A DNA stretch of 64,000 bases from Actinomycetes bacterium. GTDB taxonomy: Bacteria > Actinomycetota > Coriobacteriia > Coriobacteriales > Eggerthellaceae. Below, in pieces: positions 35,640-44,560 of this stretch; the stretch's first letter is position 1; each line of letters begins with the position of its first letter. The stretch spans positions 10,314 through 74,313 of the forward strand of contig JAEWQO010000098.1 in NCBI GenBank assembly GCA_023460315.1, given 5' to 3'. Under the pieces are notes generated by a model. It was given only the letters and a program-made list of their open reading frames with translations, made no database searches and was not told the DNA's origin. The position numbers and the translations under genes were made by a program.

Positions 35640-36758
35640 TCACAGGTCCGACAAGGCAAGCGGGAGTTCCTGCGATGGCAGAGAAACATCGCACCTCCCC
35701 ATGACGGCATCGCGCAGCGTCGTCAGAAATGCGTCGTTTTCCTCCGACGTGCCAATGCTCACCCGCAGACAGTCCTCAAGATACGGCGCACGGGAAAAGT
35801 CCCGCACCAAAATGCCGCGTCCGTAGAGCGTCTCCCACACCTGAGCCGCATTCGCAAGCTTGAACAACACATAGTTCGCATCCGACGGATAGGGCGTCAC
35901 GCCGGGAATGCGCTTCAGGCCGTCCAGGATGCGGGAGCGTTCCTCGATGATGGAACGGATGCCCGGCTCGAACTTGGCACGGTTGCGATACACGACGCGT
36001 GCGATGGCCTGAGACACCGAATCCACCGAATAAGGCTGACGAACCTTCGCAAACTCACGGACGACATCCTCGTGGCCCAAGATGTAACCAATGCGAACGC
36101 CGGCCATGCTGAATGCCTTCGAAAAGGTCCGAAGGATGACCAGATTCTTATGTTGTGCCAGATAAGGACGCATAGTCTGACGCGAGAACTCGAAATAGGC
36201 CTCGTCCACCATGACGAGCGCATCGGTGGCATCCAGCAGTTCGGCCATGAACGTCTCATTGGCCAGCTGCCCCGTGGGATTGTTGGGACTGGTGACAATG
36301 AGATAGTCGATGTCTCCCCCGGCCACGCGATCGAGCACGGCCCGCTCGTCGATGGAATAGTCGGATTGGCGAGGCACATCGATCACGGTTGTTCCCGTCA
36401 GGCGTGCATTGGTGTCATACACCGAAAACGTCGGGGGCAGGTTCAGGAAGGACCTGCCCGGCCCGCCCCACGCCAAGGCGACGTCGAACAGGAGCTCATC
36501 CCCGCCGTTTCCCACCAACACCTGGTCACGATCGAGGCCATTGGCCTCCGCTATCATGTCGCGCAACTCGTTCGCAAGCGGATCGGGATAGCGATTGAAC
36601 GGCAGCCGCTTCATTTCCCTCATGATCTCGCGACGAATCTCCTGATCGATATCACGGGGATTCTCGTTTGCCGAGAGAAACGCATCAGCCGGCAGGTATT
36701 TCGGATCATAGGGAGACAGGCCGGAAAGCTGCGAAGCCGCCTGGCAGACATCACGCAT
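35640..36758 (-). CDS. hisC: Histidinol-phosphate aminotransferase
   Basis: 372 residues from ATG 36758, overlapping the hisD stop by 8 bp. Class I/II PLP fold: NENPRDI, GNGGDELLF, SPNNPTGQL, DEAYFEF and the PLP lysine in LRTFSKAFSMAGVRIGY. It transfers the amino group to imidazole-acetol phosphate. Confidence 0.95.
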   Translation of the reverse strand: MRDVCQAASQLSGLSPYDPKYLPADAFLSANENPRDIDQEIRREIMREMKRLPFNRYPDPLANELRDMIAEANGLDRDQVLVGNGGDELLFDVALAWGGPGRSFLNLPPTFSVYDTNARLTGTTVIDVPRQSDYSIDERAVLDRVAGGDIDYLIVTSPNNPTGQLANETFMAELLDATDALVMVDEAYFEFSRQTMRPYLAQHKNLVILRTFSKAFSMAGVRIGYILGHEDVVREFAKVRQPYSVDSVSQAIARVVYRNRAKFEPGIRSIIEERSRILDGLKRIPGVTPYPSDANYVLFKLANAAQVWETLYGRGILVRDFSRAPYLEDCLRVSIGTSEENDAFLTTLRDAVMGRCDVSLPSQELPLALSDL

Positions 36759-38109
36759 CGCACTCCCCGTCCTCACGCCCGCGAAGGTTCGCACCCTCGT
36801 TATCGTTTCCGAACACCGTGCCCGTGGCCAGCAGGTTCTTGCGCATCTCCACACTTCGAGCGTGAGCCCACAGACCCTCGTGCCGCGCAATGGTCATGAC
36901 TGCGTCGGCATCGTTTGCGAGCGCCGCCGACGAGTATTGGATGACGCTTGACTTTTTCACGAACTCGTCGACCGACAGGGGCGAAGCATAGCGCGCCGTG
37001 CCGCCCGTCGGCAAGGTGTGGTTCGGCCCCGCCACATAGTCTCCAATGGCCTCGGGAGTCCATGCTCCCAAGAAGATGGCTCCTGCATTGCGGATGCAGC
37101 CGAGGAGATCAAACGCATGGTCCACATGGAGTTCCAGATGCTCCGGAGCGATGACGTTCACGGCATCGAGAGCCTGGGGCAGGCTTTCGCATATCACGGT
37201 CAAACCCTGGTCCGCCAGAGAGGCCGCCGTGATCTCGGCGCGCGTCGATGCCGCCAGGTGCGTGTCGATCGCACGCTCGACCTCGTCAGCATAGGCCTCG
37301 CTGAACGTCACCAGATAACAGGAAGCCAACGGATCGTGTTCGGCCTGCGCCATGAGATCAATGGCAACGAGAGCGGGGTCGGCGGTGGCATCGGCGACCA
37401 CGCACACCTCCGAAGGACCAGCGATCATGTCGATGCCCACGTCTCCGGACACGACCTTCTTGGCGGCCGCCACATAGGCGTTGCCCGGTCCGGTGATCTT
37501 GGCCACCGGCTTGATGGACTCGGTCCCGTACGCAAGCGCCGCCACGGCTTGCGCACCGCCGACCGTGTACACTTCCGTCACCCCAGAAATGCGGCACGCC
37601 TCAAGAATCGCCGGATCAACGGTGCCATCCTTCGTTGGCGGCGTCACGCATACGATGCGGGGAACGCCCGCCACGGCGGCAGGAAGCGCGTTCATGAGCA
37701 CCGTTGAGGGATACAGTGCCCTTCCGCCCGGAACGTAGATGCCGACGGACTCGAGCGGCTCCACCTTCGAACCGACCAGAGCTCCGTCCTCGCGTACGGA
37801 AAACCAGCTCTGCTGACGCTGCCTTTCGTGAAATTCGCGTATCTGGTCAGCCGCCTTGCGCAGGGCTTGTGCCGTGTGGTCATCGACGAGCGTCACGGCT
37901 TCAGCGATGGCGTCAAAGGGCACGCGCAGGTCATTGACGCGCACGCCGTCGAAGCGCTCGGTGTAATCGCGCAGGGCGGCGTCCCCCCGCTCGCGCACGT
38001 CCTCAATGATGCCGGTCGCCGTCGCAAGGGCCTGCGCGTTGAAGGCCCCGGTGCGTTTGAGGTGCGCGTTCGAGAAGACCTCATCGGGCTGGAGAATGAC
38101 ACGACGCAT
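36751..38109 (-). CDS. hisD: Histidinol dehydrogenase
   Basis: 452 residues. Landmarks are the glycine-rich PGGRALYPSTVLM, GPGNAYVAAAKK, DMIAGPSEVCVVAD and the zinc/active-site region ITAPEHLEL read here as VIAPEHLELHVD with GPNHTLPTGGTARYASPLS. It oxidises histidinol to histidine in two steps. It starts 4 bp after hisZG. Confidence 0.97.
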   Translation of the reverse strand: MRRVILQPDEVFSNAHLKRTGAFNAQALATATGIIEDVRERGDAALRDYTERFDGVRVNDLRVPFDAIAEAVTLVDDHTAQALRKAADQIREFHERQRQQSWFSVREDGALVGSKVEPLESVGIYVPGGRALYPSTVLMNALPAAVAGVPRIVCVTPPTKDGTVDPAILEACRISGVTEVYTVGGAQAVAALAYGTESIKPVAKITGPGNAYVAAAKKVVSGDVGIDMIAGPSEVCVVADATADPALVAIDLMAQAEHDPLASCYLVTFSEAYADEVERAIDTHLAASTRAEITAASLADQGLTVICESLPQALDAVNVIAPEHLELHVDHAFDLLGCIRNAGAIFLGAWTPEAIGDYVAGPNHTLPTGGTARYASPLSVDEFVKKSSVIQYSSAALANDADAVMTIARHEGLWAHARSVEMRKNLLATGTVFGNDNEGANLRGREDGECDA

Positions 38110-38113
38110 AAGC

Positions 38114-39838
38114 TCACTCCTCTTCTACGCTCTGCTGCTGCAAGGGGCGCCGCACGCCCCGTTCCAGCGTTTTGGTCAATTGTATGATACGCTCATCCGT
38201 ACGGAATGCGCAGGCATTCGCGAAGAATCGGGCGGTCGAGGAAAGCACTTCTTCGACCACGACGAGATCGTTTTCGCGCAGCGTGGTACCGGTGGCCGTA
38301 ATGTCGACGATGCGTTCAGCCATACCCGTCAATGGTGCCAGTTCGATGTTTCCATGCAGTTTCACAATCTCAACCTGCGTGCCCGTCCGAGCATAGTGGG
38401 CGGCGGTGATGTTGGGGTATTTGGTGGCCACTCGAATGGAGCCCAGTTCACGATGATGCGCCTCCGTGGCCTCCGCGGCACCTGCAGGCTCCGCGACGAC
38501 AAATCGGCACGCGCCGAAACCGAGATCGACCAACTCCACCACGTCCGGGTTTGCTTCCAGGAGAGAGTCCTTGCCGCATATGCCGCAATCGGCAGCCCCC
38601 AGCGCCACGAACACGGGTGCATCGGTGGGACGCACGATGACGTAGTCAACGCCAGGATTGCTGATGATGAGCTGCCGGCCCGGTTCGGCGAGTCCGGTGA
38701 CGTCCAGTCCGGCGCCGGCAAGCGCGGCTATCGTGTCGGCATTGAGGGATCCCTTGGGAACCGCAATGCGCAGCGGGCGAGCGGGCTCGCCTGGTTCCGC
38801 CATCGCCTGGCGCCCCGTTGCGGCAGCCGCCATGGCCTGCTCGAGGAAGAAGGCGAAGCCGGCAGCAGCGCGGCCTTTCCCATAGGAGGCGATCATGTTG
38901 TCGTACCGGCCTCCGCTTCCCAGCGGCGAGCCCACGCCGGGAGCATACGCCTCGAACACGATGCCCGTGTAGTAGTCAAACGAGCTCATGACGGAGAAGT
39001 CGACGAGCACGCGATCGGCCAATCCAGCTTCTTCAAGCAAGTCATACGTGCAGGCGAGATCATCCAGGCCATCCTCGCATCCCAGCGGAGCAACGAGCTC
39101 ACGCACCTTCTCGATAGCCTCACGGCCTCCCCTGATGCGCGGAAGTGCACGAATGGCCTCGGCAAATACCGGCGGGATGGCCGCGCGCGCCGCTCCCTCT
39201 TCGCACGAATCCATCGAATCGGAGGAAGAGGAGACGCCTCCCCCTTCGGTCAAACGGTCAAGCTCGACAAAGTTCGACGCATGGTAGGCATCAAGCACGC
39301 GCTCCTTCCACCACTCAGGAGCGCCGCTCGCTTCGAGAAGAGCCCGCAACACGCCCACGGTGGCAAGGGCAAGCGTGCAATCCTGCACACCGGCCAGGCG
39401 GAGCGCCTCGGCCAGCAGAGCAACCACCTCGGCATCAGCTTCGGGACCTCGTTCGCCGATGCACTCGACCCCCATCTGCGTGAGTTCCCGCGCTGCGGCC
39501 TGAAGCTCCGCTTCCGCCTCCCGGAACACCCGCTGCATATAGCGGAAGCGGAAGGGCCCAGGATGGCCTGCCAAACGCGTCGCCACCATACGTGCCACCT
39601 GCAAGGTGACATCGGGACGCATGGCCAGCAGATCCCCTTGGGAATCGAAGAATTTGAAAGGAGATCCCGGGAGGCGCCCACCAGCACGCATGACGTCCAT
39701 CGCCTCGAGTGTCGGCGTCTCTATCGGCGCATAGCCGCGTTCCGCAAAGCAGCCCTGCACGGCGCTGATGATGCGTTCACGTTGCTGGGCCTCGTCGGAC
39801 AGCACATCCCTGAACCCCGCCGGCGGTGCAAAATTCAT
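38114..39838 (-). CDS. hisZG: HisZ-HisG fusion: ATP phosphoribosyltransferase
   Basis: 574 residues from ATG 39838 (AAGAAGG upstream). Residues 1-355 are HisZ, the histidyl-tRNA-synthetase-like regulatory subunit: PPAGFRDVL, RPDVTLQVAR, RYMQRVFR and GSGGRYDNMIASYG. Residues about 365-574 are the short form of HisG, the catalytic subunit, beginning PLRIAVPKGSLNADTI, with DCGICGKDSLLE and the PRPP loop DITATGTTLREN. In other bacteria these are two proteins that form a hetero-octamer; here they are one chain, so regulation by histidine would act within the polypeptide. It is the first gene of the operon. Confidence 0.93.
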   Translation of the reverse strand: MNFAPPAGFRDVLSDEAQQRERIISAVQGCFAERGYAPIETPTLEAMDVMRAGGRLPGSPFKFFDSQGDLLAMRPDVTLQVARMVATRLAGHPGPFRFRYMQRVFREAEAELQAAARELTQMGVECIGERGPEADAEVVALLAEALRLAGVQDCTLALATVGVLRALLEASGAPEWWKERVLDAYHASNFVELDRLTEGGGVSSSSDSMDSCEEGAARAAIPPVFAEAIRALPRIRGGREAIEKVRELVAPLGCEDGLDDLACTYDLLEEAGLADRVLVDFSVMSSFDYYTGIVFEAYAPGVGSPLGSGGRYDNMIASYGKGRAAAGFAFFLEQAMAAAATGRQAMAEPGEPARPLRIAVPKGSLNADTIAALAGAGLDVTGLAEPGRQLIISNPGVDYVIVRPTDAPVFVALGAADCGICGKDSLLEANPDVVELVDLGFGACRFVVAEPAGAAEATEAHHRELGSIRVATKYPNITAAHYARTGTQVEIVKLHGNIELAPLTGMAERIVDITATGTTLRENDLVVVEEVLSSTARFFANACAFRTDERIIQLTKTLERGVRRPLQQQSVEEE

Positions 39839-39860
39839 CGTGCCTTCTTTCTCGTTCGCT

Positions 39861-39926
39861 TCACGAGCGGCTGCGTCGCCATGAAGCCATTCTCTCCCAT
39901 GGTCCTGCGGAGTGGCCCTCATTCAT
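39861..39926 (-). other. Possible 21-codon upstream reading frame in the his leader
   Basis: ATG 39926 follows GAGGTGAAAGG at a good distance and opens a 21-codon frame ending 22 bp before hisZG. The peptide has one His only, so it is not a classic His-codon attenuator. An in-frame ATG at 39922 would instead add 28 residues to HisZ, which homologues do not need. Confidence 0.3.
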
Positions 39927-39986
39927 GAAATGCCTTTCACCTCATGGAAGCCCGCTCATTTCTCCCACGTCTCGCTCTTCCATATA

Positions 39987-40010
39987 CTTTATCACAGTAG
40001 AGTGATAAAG
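39987..40010. promoter_or_regulatory. Palindromic operator over the his promoter
   Basis: Perfect 9-bp arms CTTTATCAC (39987-39995) and GTGATAAAG (40002-40010) with a 6-bp spacer. On the minus strand it spans from a -35-like TTGCTT (40013-40008) to a -10-like TAAAGT/AAGTAT (about 39991-39984). Binding of a dimeric repressor here would block hisZG transcription. The regulator is not identified. Confidence 0.6.
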
Positions 40011-40764
40011 CAACAGTCATGTGTGAATATTCTTGACCTGATCGGCACCGGCCGCTCGACCTTCTTGAGCGACTTCATCCGCCGCCTCATGATTCGCTTA
40101 TCAAAGAAACCGGTAGGCAGGACCGGCGGTCATCTTTGAACCGCCTCGCAAAATGAAGCTTGCGGATCCCCGAAGCCTGCGGATCCCCGAAGCCTGTGAG
40201 TCTCTGCGCGAAGACGATCCCGGGGACGCTCGACGACCACCTCGGATAATTTTGCGGCGCATTCGGCCCTTTCAAGCACAAAAATCGACGATTGTTGCGG
40301 ACCTGACACCCTGGGAGGGCATGATCACGCGAAACACTGAAGCGTTCGCTCCATAATGCCTGGTCAGGAAATCGGAGGGGGGCTTTTCTCTGTGCTAGTC
40401 CCAACAGGGACGTCGCTTTGAGGGGGCGATCAAGCGGCCGGCCGCAGGGCGCCGCCGCCTCATGCTACCATGGAGCGGGAAGCCCCCGAGCGGATCGGAG
40501 ACGACAGGGCACGCAAGAAGAGGGACCCGGAGGCCGAGCGCATCGCCAAGGCCATCCCTGATACGCCACGCATCGTGACGCGAACACCTCAGGTAGGGTA
40601 AGCGGGAGCGTCCCACATGAAGTCGCGGCAACGCCCGGGCAGCATCACGACGGCCATCCAGGGCAATGCCAGCCCCTTGATGAAGCGCGTCCTAGACGTG
40701 GGGCTCCCGGCAGGCAGCGCCTTCTGAAACCAGCGAAAAATCGAAAAGCACCCGAACGCAGGAA
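40011..40764. other. Degenerate non-coding region between the his promoter and the DUF2797 gene
   Basis: 754 bp. It holds a perfect 17-bp tandem duplication (GCGGATCCCCGAAGCCT at 40162 and 40179). A 43-codon open frame at 40470-40601 (peptide core DDRARKKRDPEAERIAKAI) and a second at 40617 look like coding remnants but lack ribosome binding sites. They probably represent decayed genes or mobile-element debris. Confidence 0.4.
40162..40195. repeat. 17-bp perfect tandem duplication
   Basis: GCGGATCCCCGAAGCCT occurs twice in direct succession, at 40162-40178 and 40179-40195, within non-coding DNA. Confidence 0.7.
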
Positions 40765-40786
40765 TCCCGGCCTCATGAGGCCGGGA
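40765..40786 (-). terminator. Terminator hairpin after the DUF2797 gene
   Basis: A self-complementary 22-bp sequence (arms TCCCGGCCTCA / TGAGGCCGGGA) 14 bp after the stop, followed in the direction of transcription by T-rich sequence (GCTTTTCGATTTTTC). Confidence 0.75.
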
Positions 40787-40800
40787 GCGATTCTGCTCTG

Positions 40801-41715
40801 CTACAACAGCGACATCTGTTGGGGCGCAAAGTCATACGAGCAGATGACCTCGCCCTCGACAAGCTCCACCTCGTGAGATTTCCAGTCCTTGAGAGACGCG
40901 AGGTAGTTTGTGCCGCCCTGTTCGAACACGAGTGCGCTGCCAACCATGCCGATGCAGCGGCCGCCGCATTCGTCGTCTGGACCCTCTGGAATCTGCAGGC
41001 TGTCGGACGACGGAGACGGTCCTCCAAAGTAATGGGGCGACAAGTCTTGCACGGGCTCGTCGATCTCGATGCGCACGGGAGAATCCGCCGAGGCAAACCG
41101 ATGTACCGTCGCATCCAGCACGTCACGGGCCTCATCGATGCCGAAACGCTCGTTTGCCAGAAGTTCGATCTTCTTAGAGGCGCGCATGGTCTCCAAAATG
41201 CCTGGCTGAGCGCAAAGCGCCGCTTCCAGCTCCCGCGCTGCATAGGCATTGTCGAAACGTCCGACGATCCGCGCCGCCCGCGCCCCTTGCTCCAGGAGAC
41301 GCTCGATGCCCCGCACCTCGCTGGATATGCCCGCTTTCACATGCTGGGGAGAGAAGTATGCCAGATAGGTGAAATGCGGGGTCTCATTGTATGACCGCTG
41401 CTGAGGCGAGATGAGATCGGAGTAATAGAACGACGGGTTGAATCCCGTTGCCTCCTGGCAGGCGGGACACATGTCGTCCTTCGCGTCGGGCAGCAGCTCG
41501 ACATCGAGAGGGCACAGGCTTTTCTCCATAGTCCGCAAGTCGAACCGCCCGACGCAACGCCGCCCCGGCAGCCGCCTGAGCGAAAACGTCTGAGCTCGCA
41601 CGGGAAACCTGACCTGCTTGCCCGCTTGCCGATCGTTGAGAAGGAGGTAAGGACCTCCTTCGTCAAAACCATACCCGGCCAACACCGCAGGTTGACCGCC
41701 TTTGTCGTGTGTCAT
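40801..41715 (-). CDS. DUF2797 domain protein
   Basis: 304 residues. The N-terminal half has two cysteines in CPACQEATGFNPSF and one in SLCPLD, suggesting a metal site. The centre matches DUF2797: TPHFTYLAYFSPQHVKAGISS, RLLEQGARAARIVGRFDNAYAARELEAAL. The pattern of YLAYF-x-KAGI and an Ala-Arg-x-x-E helix recalls GIY-YIG-like folds, but no function is established. It is monocistronic; the upstream gap contains a MITE-like element. Confidence 0.75.
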   Translation of the reverse strand: MTHDKGGQPAVLAGYGFDEGGPYLLLNDRQAGKQVRFPVRAQTFSLRRLPGRRCVGRFDLRTMEKSLCPLDVELLPDAKDDMCPACQEATGFNPSFYYSDLISPQQRSYNETPHFTYLAYFSPQHVKAGISSEVRGIERLLEQGARAARIVGRFDNAYAARELEAALCAQPGILETMRASKKIELLANERFGIDEARDVLDATVHRFASADSPVRIEIDEPVQDLSPHYFGGPSPSSDSLQIPEGPDDECGGRCIGMVGSALVFEQGGTNYLASLKDWKSHEVELVEGEVICSYDFAPQQMSLL

Positions 41716-41899
41716 AATGTTTACTCCAAGCTACTCTCATATGATCAGTCAGTGTTTGAGTTGAATGATAGCTGACGCAAAACATGCCCACAGCCCTTGA
41801 ATCAGCCGCTGCAGAAAATGCGCACAGAAGCACCACCGACCCAAACGGCTTCGGAGCCCTCGAACGGGGGCGGTCAAGGAGTGTCCCAACGACCAGACT

Positions 41900-42067
41900 C
41901 TAGGGAAGCGCTGATTAAAACGAGGTCGTCGGCCGGGTGAGCCCGTTTCTTGCTGGGCGGGCGAAGAAACCGCAGGCGTGCTGGCGGCACGTCGAGGATT
42001 CCTGAGCCTGATCCGGCGCGAAACGGGCCGGCTGGACGGCGTGCCGAGTTAGTCAGCGTTTCCCTAG
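41900..42067. mobile_element. MITE-like element, 168 bp
   Basis: The ends are imperfect 19-bp inverted repeats: left CTAGGGAAGCGCTGATTAA (41900-41918), right TTAGTCAGCGTTTCCCTAG (42049-42067), 17 of 19 positions complementary. The terminal TA (or CTAG) may be the target duplication. The 130-bp interior has no open frame, so it would need a transposase supplied elsewhere. Confidence 0.6.
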
Positions 42068-42298
42068 GACAGCCTTCCAGCAAAACGTCCATCCAGCGGA
42101 GCGGCCGGGTTGGGCCGGGCAGAACGGCCAACCGACGGAGCAGGCGGTCTGGGCCGGCAGATGGCGTGGGGAAACCGGCTAGCAGACGGAGCGGGTCGGA
42201 CCAACCGGGCGACCGACCAGATCAGGTAAGGCGGAACAGATTGGCTGAACGAAGCGAGCCGGACTCGACTGGATGGAACGGATTGGTTGGGATCCGGA

Positions 42299-42420
42299 GA
42301 TAGGGGCAGTTTTTCGCCGGCCGATCGGCAGAGCAAAGGCAAAACCGCAGGTGCCGCATTTCCTCCAAGGCCTTCCCCCGACGGGAACGACACATATCGG
42401 CAAATCTTTACCGATCCGAC
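42299..42420 (+). repeat. Dispersed intergenic element, copy 4
   Basis: 122 bp from GATAGGGGCAGTTTTTCGCC to ACCGATCCGAC, with ACACATATC about 30 bp before the end as in copy 2 and GGGCAGTTTTTC...ATCGGCA as in copy 5. It lies 262 bp beyond the 3' end of the leftward small membrane protein gene. Confidence 0.55.
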
Positions 42421-42682
42421 ATCGCGCGACGGCCGTGCAGCTGCCCCGCGGCTACACGGCAGCCATACGACTGCCATACGGCCGCGGCAGCCGGGCGGCG
42501 TCGTGCGAGAAAGACGGAAACGCCTGGCGGGATTTGCCCTATCTGCGGCAAAGGACAAATCGGCCGTATGGGCCCGCACCGAGCTTCCCCTGATCCAGAA
42601 GCATCGCCGGACCCACGGGGAATCCTTTGCCTGTTCCCATGCGAACAGGATAGGCGGGCCACCCGTCCGTCAAGGGCATGCC

Positions 42683-42958
42683 CTAGTAGCCTGCAGCGGA
42701 GAAGCTCATGCGCATCTGCACCCCCATGAATGTCAGGAACAGAACCACCATGGTTGCCGCGACCTTTGCGGCGATGTGCCAATCGCTTTTCCAGCAGAGC
42801 ACGACACCGACAGGCCAGAACACCAACAAAAGCACGACAATCCAAAACGTCTGCCGATGCCATGGCTTTGCCGCAGGATCGGTCAGCAGATCGTTCGCGT
42901 CTTTTCGCTGGTCTCGCCGTTGCCAGTCACCTGGCCGATGGCTCCCATCCCCCACCAT
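42683..42958 (-). CDS. Small two-helix membrane protein
   Basis: 91 residues from ATG 42958, chosen by a strong ribosome binding site (AAAGGAGGTG). A hydrophilic start is followed by two membrane helices (FWIVVLLLVFWPVGVVLCW and AAKVAATMVVLFLTFMGV). The shape resembles small DUF3784/PLDc_N-type membrane proteins, but no family is recognised. It follows gatB by 26 bp and may be co-transcribed. Confidence 0.65.
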   Translation of the reverse strand: MVGDGSHRPGDWQRRDQRKDANDLLTDPAAKPWHRQTFWIVVLLLVFWPVGVVLCWKSDWHIAAKVAATMVVLFLTFMGVQMRMSFSAAGY

Positions 42959-42984
42959 TATGCCACCTCCTTTGCCGCACGAAC

Positions 42985-44559
42985 CTATGCAAGCTTTCTG
43001 GCCACAAGTTCGTTGATGATCTTCGGATTGCCCTGGCCGCGCATCTCTTTCATGCACTGCCCAACGAAGAAGCCGATGAGCCCAGTCTTTCCGGCCCGAT
43101 ATTGTTCGACCTTGTCAGGATGGGCGGCGAGCACGGCATCGACGACGACCTCGATGGCACCGGCATCGGACACTTGCTCCATGCCACGATCCTTGACGAT
43201 AGTCTCGGGGTCCTCGCCCTCATCGAACATGATGGCGAACACCTCCTTGCCTTGCTTGGAGGAAATGCGATCGGTCGTCGTCAGCTTCACCAGAGCAAGG
43301 GCCCGTGCAGGCGTGAGCGGCGTGTCGGACAGATCAACTCCATCGTGGGCATTGAGATACGCAGTCACGTCGTTGATGATGAGGTTCGCCACCGGCTTCG
43401 AAAGGCTGTGCGCCTCCGTGCCCGCTTCCTGCATGCATGCCTCGAAGAAGTTCGCCGTCACGCGATGCTCGACCAAATGGCGCGCGTCATAGGCCGACAA
43501 GCCGAAGTCACGCTCGAAGCGAGCCGCTTTCTGGTCGGGCAGTTCAGGGAGCTTGGCGCGCACGCGATCGATGAACTCGTCGGAGAGGTCGTAGGGAGCC
43601 AGGTCAGGCTCCGGAAACAGACGATAGTCGTCAGCCGTTTCCTTGACGCGCATGACGATGGTCCGCTTGGCAGACGGATCCCAATGCCGCGTCTCCTGAT
43701 ATATCTGGCCGCCTTCTTCCAGCACCTCGGCCTGACGGCATATCTCATACGCAAGGCCGTCGTGCAGGTTCTTGAAGCTGTTCATGTTCTTGAGCTCGCT
43801 CTTGACTCCAAGCTGCTTCGCTCCGCGGCGGCGCAGGGACACGTTGCCGTCACATCGCAGGCTGCCTTCCTCCATGGAGCAGTCTGAGATGTCGAGAGCC
43901 AGGTATATCTGGCGCAACTTCTGCATGAACAGACGCGCCTCTTCAGGCGTGCGCAAATCCGGCTCGGTGACGAGCTCGATGAGGGGCGTGCCGCAGCGGT
44001 TGTAGTCAACAAGAGAGTGCGTCGCGCCTGCGATGCGCCCTTCCGAACCGCCGATATGGTTCATCTTCCCCGCGTCTTCCTCCATATGAATGCGGGTGAT
44101 GCCCACATGCGCGGTATAGCCCGCATCGGTGCGCACCACGTTCTCGTGCTCCGCGCCTTCGGCGAGGTCGGCGATGCCAAGCCGTTCTGCGGCAGCCTGG
44201 CCGTCCACGTCGAGGTCAAGATGGCCGCGCATGCAGAAAGCAACGGGGCCTTGGGTGGTCTGGAAATTCTTGGACATGTCGGGGTACATGTAGTTCTTGC
44301 GATAGAACATCGAGCGCTTCTCGATGTCGCAGTTCGTGGCCAGGCCGGCCAACACGATGGATTCGATGGCCGCCTTGTTCGGCACCGGCAACGCACCGGG
44401 CAGGCCCAGGCATACCGGACAGGTGTGGGTGTTCGGGTCGGCCCCGAACTCAAGCTTGCACCCGCAGAACATCTTGGTTTCGAGCGTGGTCAGCTCGGCG
44501 TGCACCTCAAGGCCGATGACGGCTTCCCAATCCTGCAGGACCTCTTCGAGTTTCCGCAT
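42985..44559 (-). CDS. gatB: Asp-tRNA(Asn)/Glu-tRNA(Gln) amidotransferase subunit B
   Basis: 524 residues from ATG 44559, one base after the gatA stop. The start matches GatB (WEAVIGLEVHAEL), with the zinc cysteines CGCKLEFG and CPVCLGLPGALPV, and the C-terminal YqeY-like tail domain (GFFVGQCMKEMRGQGNPKIIN). It binds the mischarged tRNA and phosphorylates the acyl group before amidation. Confidence 0.97.
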   Translation of the reverse strand: MRKLEEVLQDWEAVIGLEVHAELTTLETKMFCGCKLEFGADPNTHTCPVCLGLPGALPVPNKAAIESIVLAGLATNCDIEKRSMFYRKNYMYPDMSKNFQTTQGPVAFCMRGHLDLDVDGQAAAERLGIADLAEGAEHENVVRTDAGYTAHVGITRIHMEEDAGKMNHIGGSEGRIAGATHSLVDYNRCGTPLIELVTEPDLRTPEEARLFMQKLRQIYLALDISDCSMEEGSLRCDGNVSLRRRGAKQLGVKSELKNMNSFKNLHDGLAYEICRQAEVLEEGGQIYQETRHWDPSAKRTIVMRVKETADDYRLFPEPDLAPYDLSDEFIDRVRAKLPELPDQKAARFERDFGLSAYDARHLVEHRVTANFFEACMQEAGTEAHSLSKPVANLIINDVTAYLNAHDGVDLSDTPLTPARALALVKLTTTDRISSKQGKEVFAIMFDEGEDPETIVKDRGMEQVSDAGAIEVVVDAVLAAHPDKVEQYRAGKTGLIGFFVGQCMKEMRGQGNPKIINELVARKLA

Positions 44560-44560
44560 G

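Larger units (their letters stand above)
41716..42682. other. Long GC-rich non-coding interval with MITE-like element and dispersed repeat
   Basis: 967 bp with no supported gene. It contains the 168-bp inverted-repeat element (41900-42067), a low-complexity stretch with repeated GACGGAGC motifs (about 42095-42210), and copy 4 of the dispersed element (42299-42420). Open frames here are repeat-derived and lack ribosome binding sites. Confidence 0.6.

Noticed and set aside
38006..39928. 640-codon rightward open frame antisense to hisZG
   Set aside because: It mirrors the high-GC codon structure of hisZG, has no ribosome binding site and its product shows no family features.
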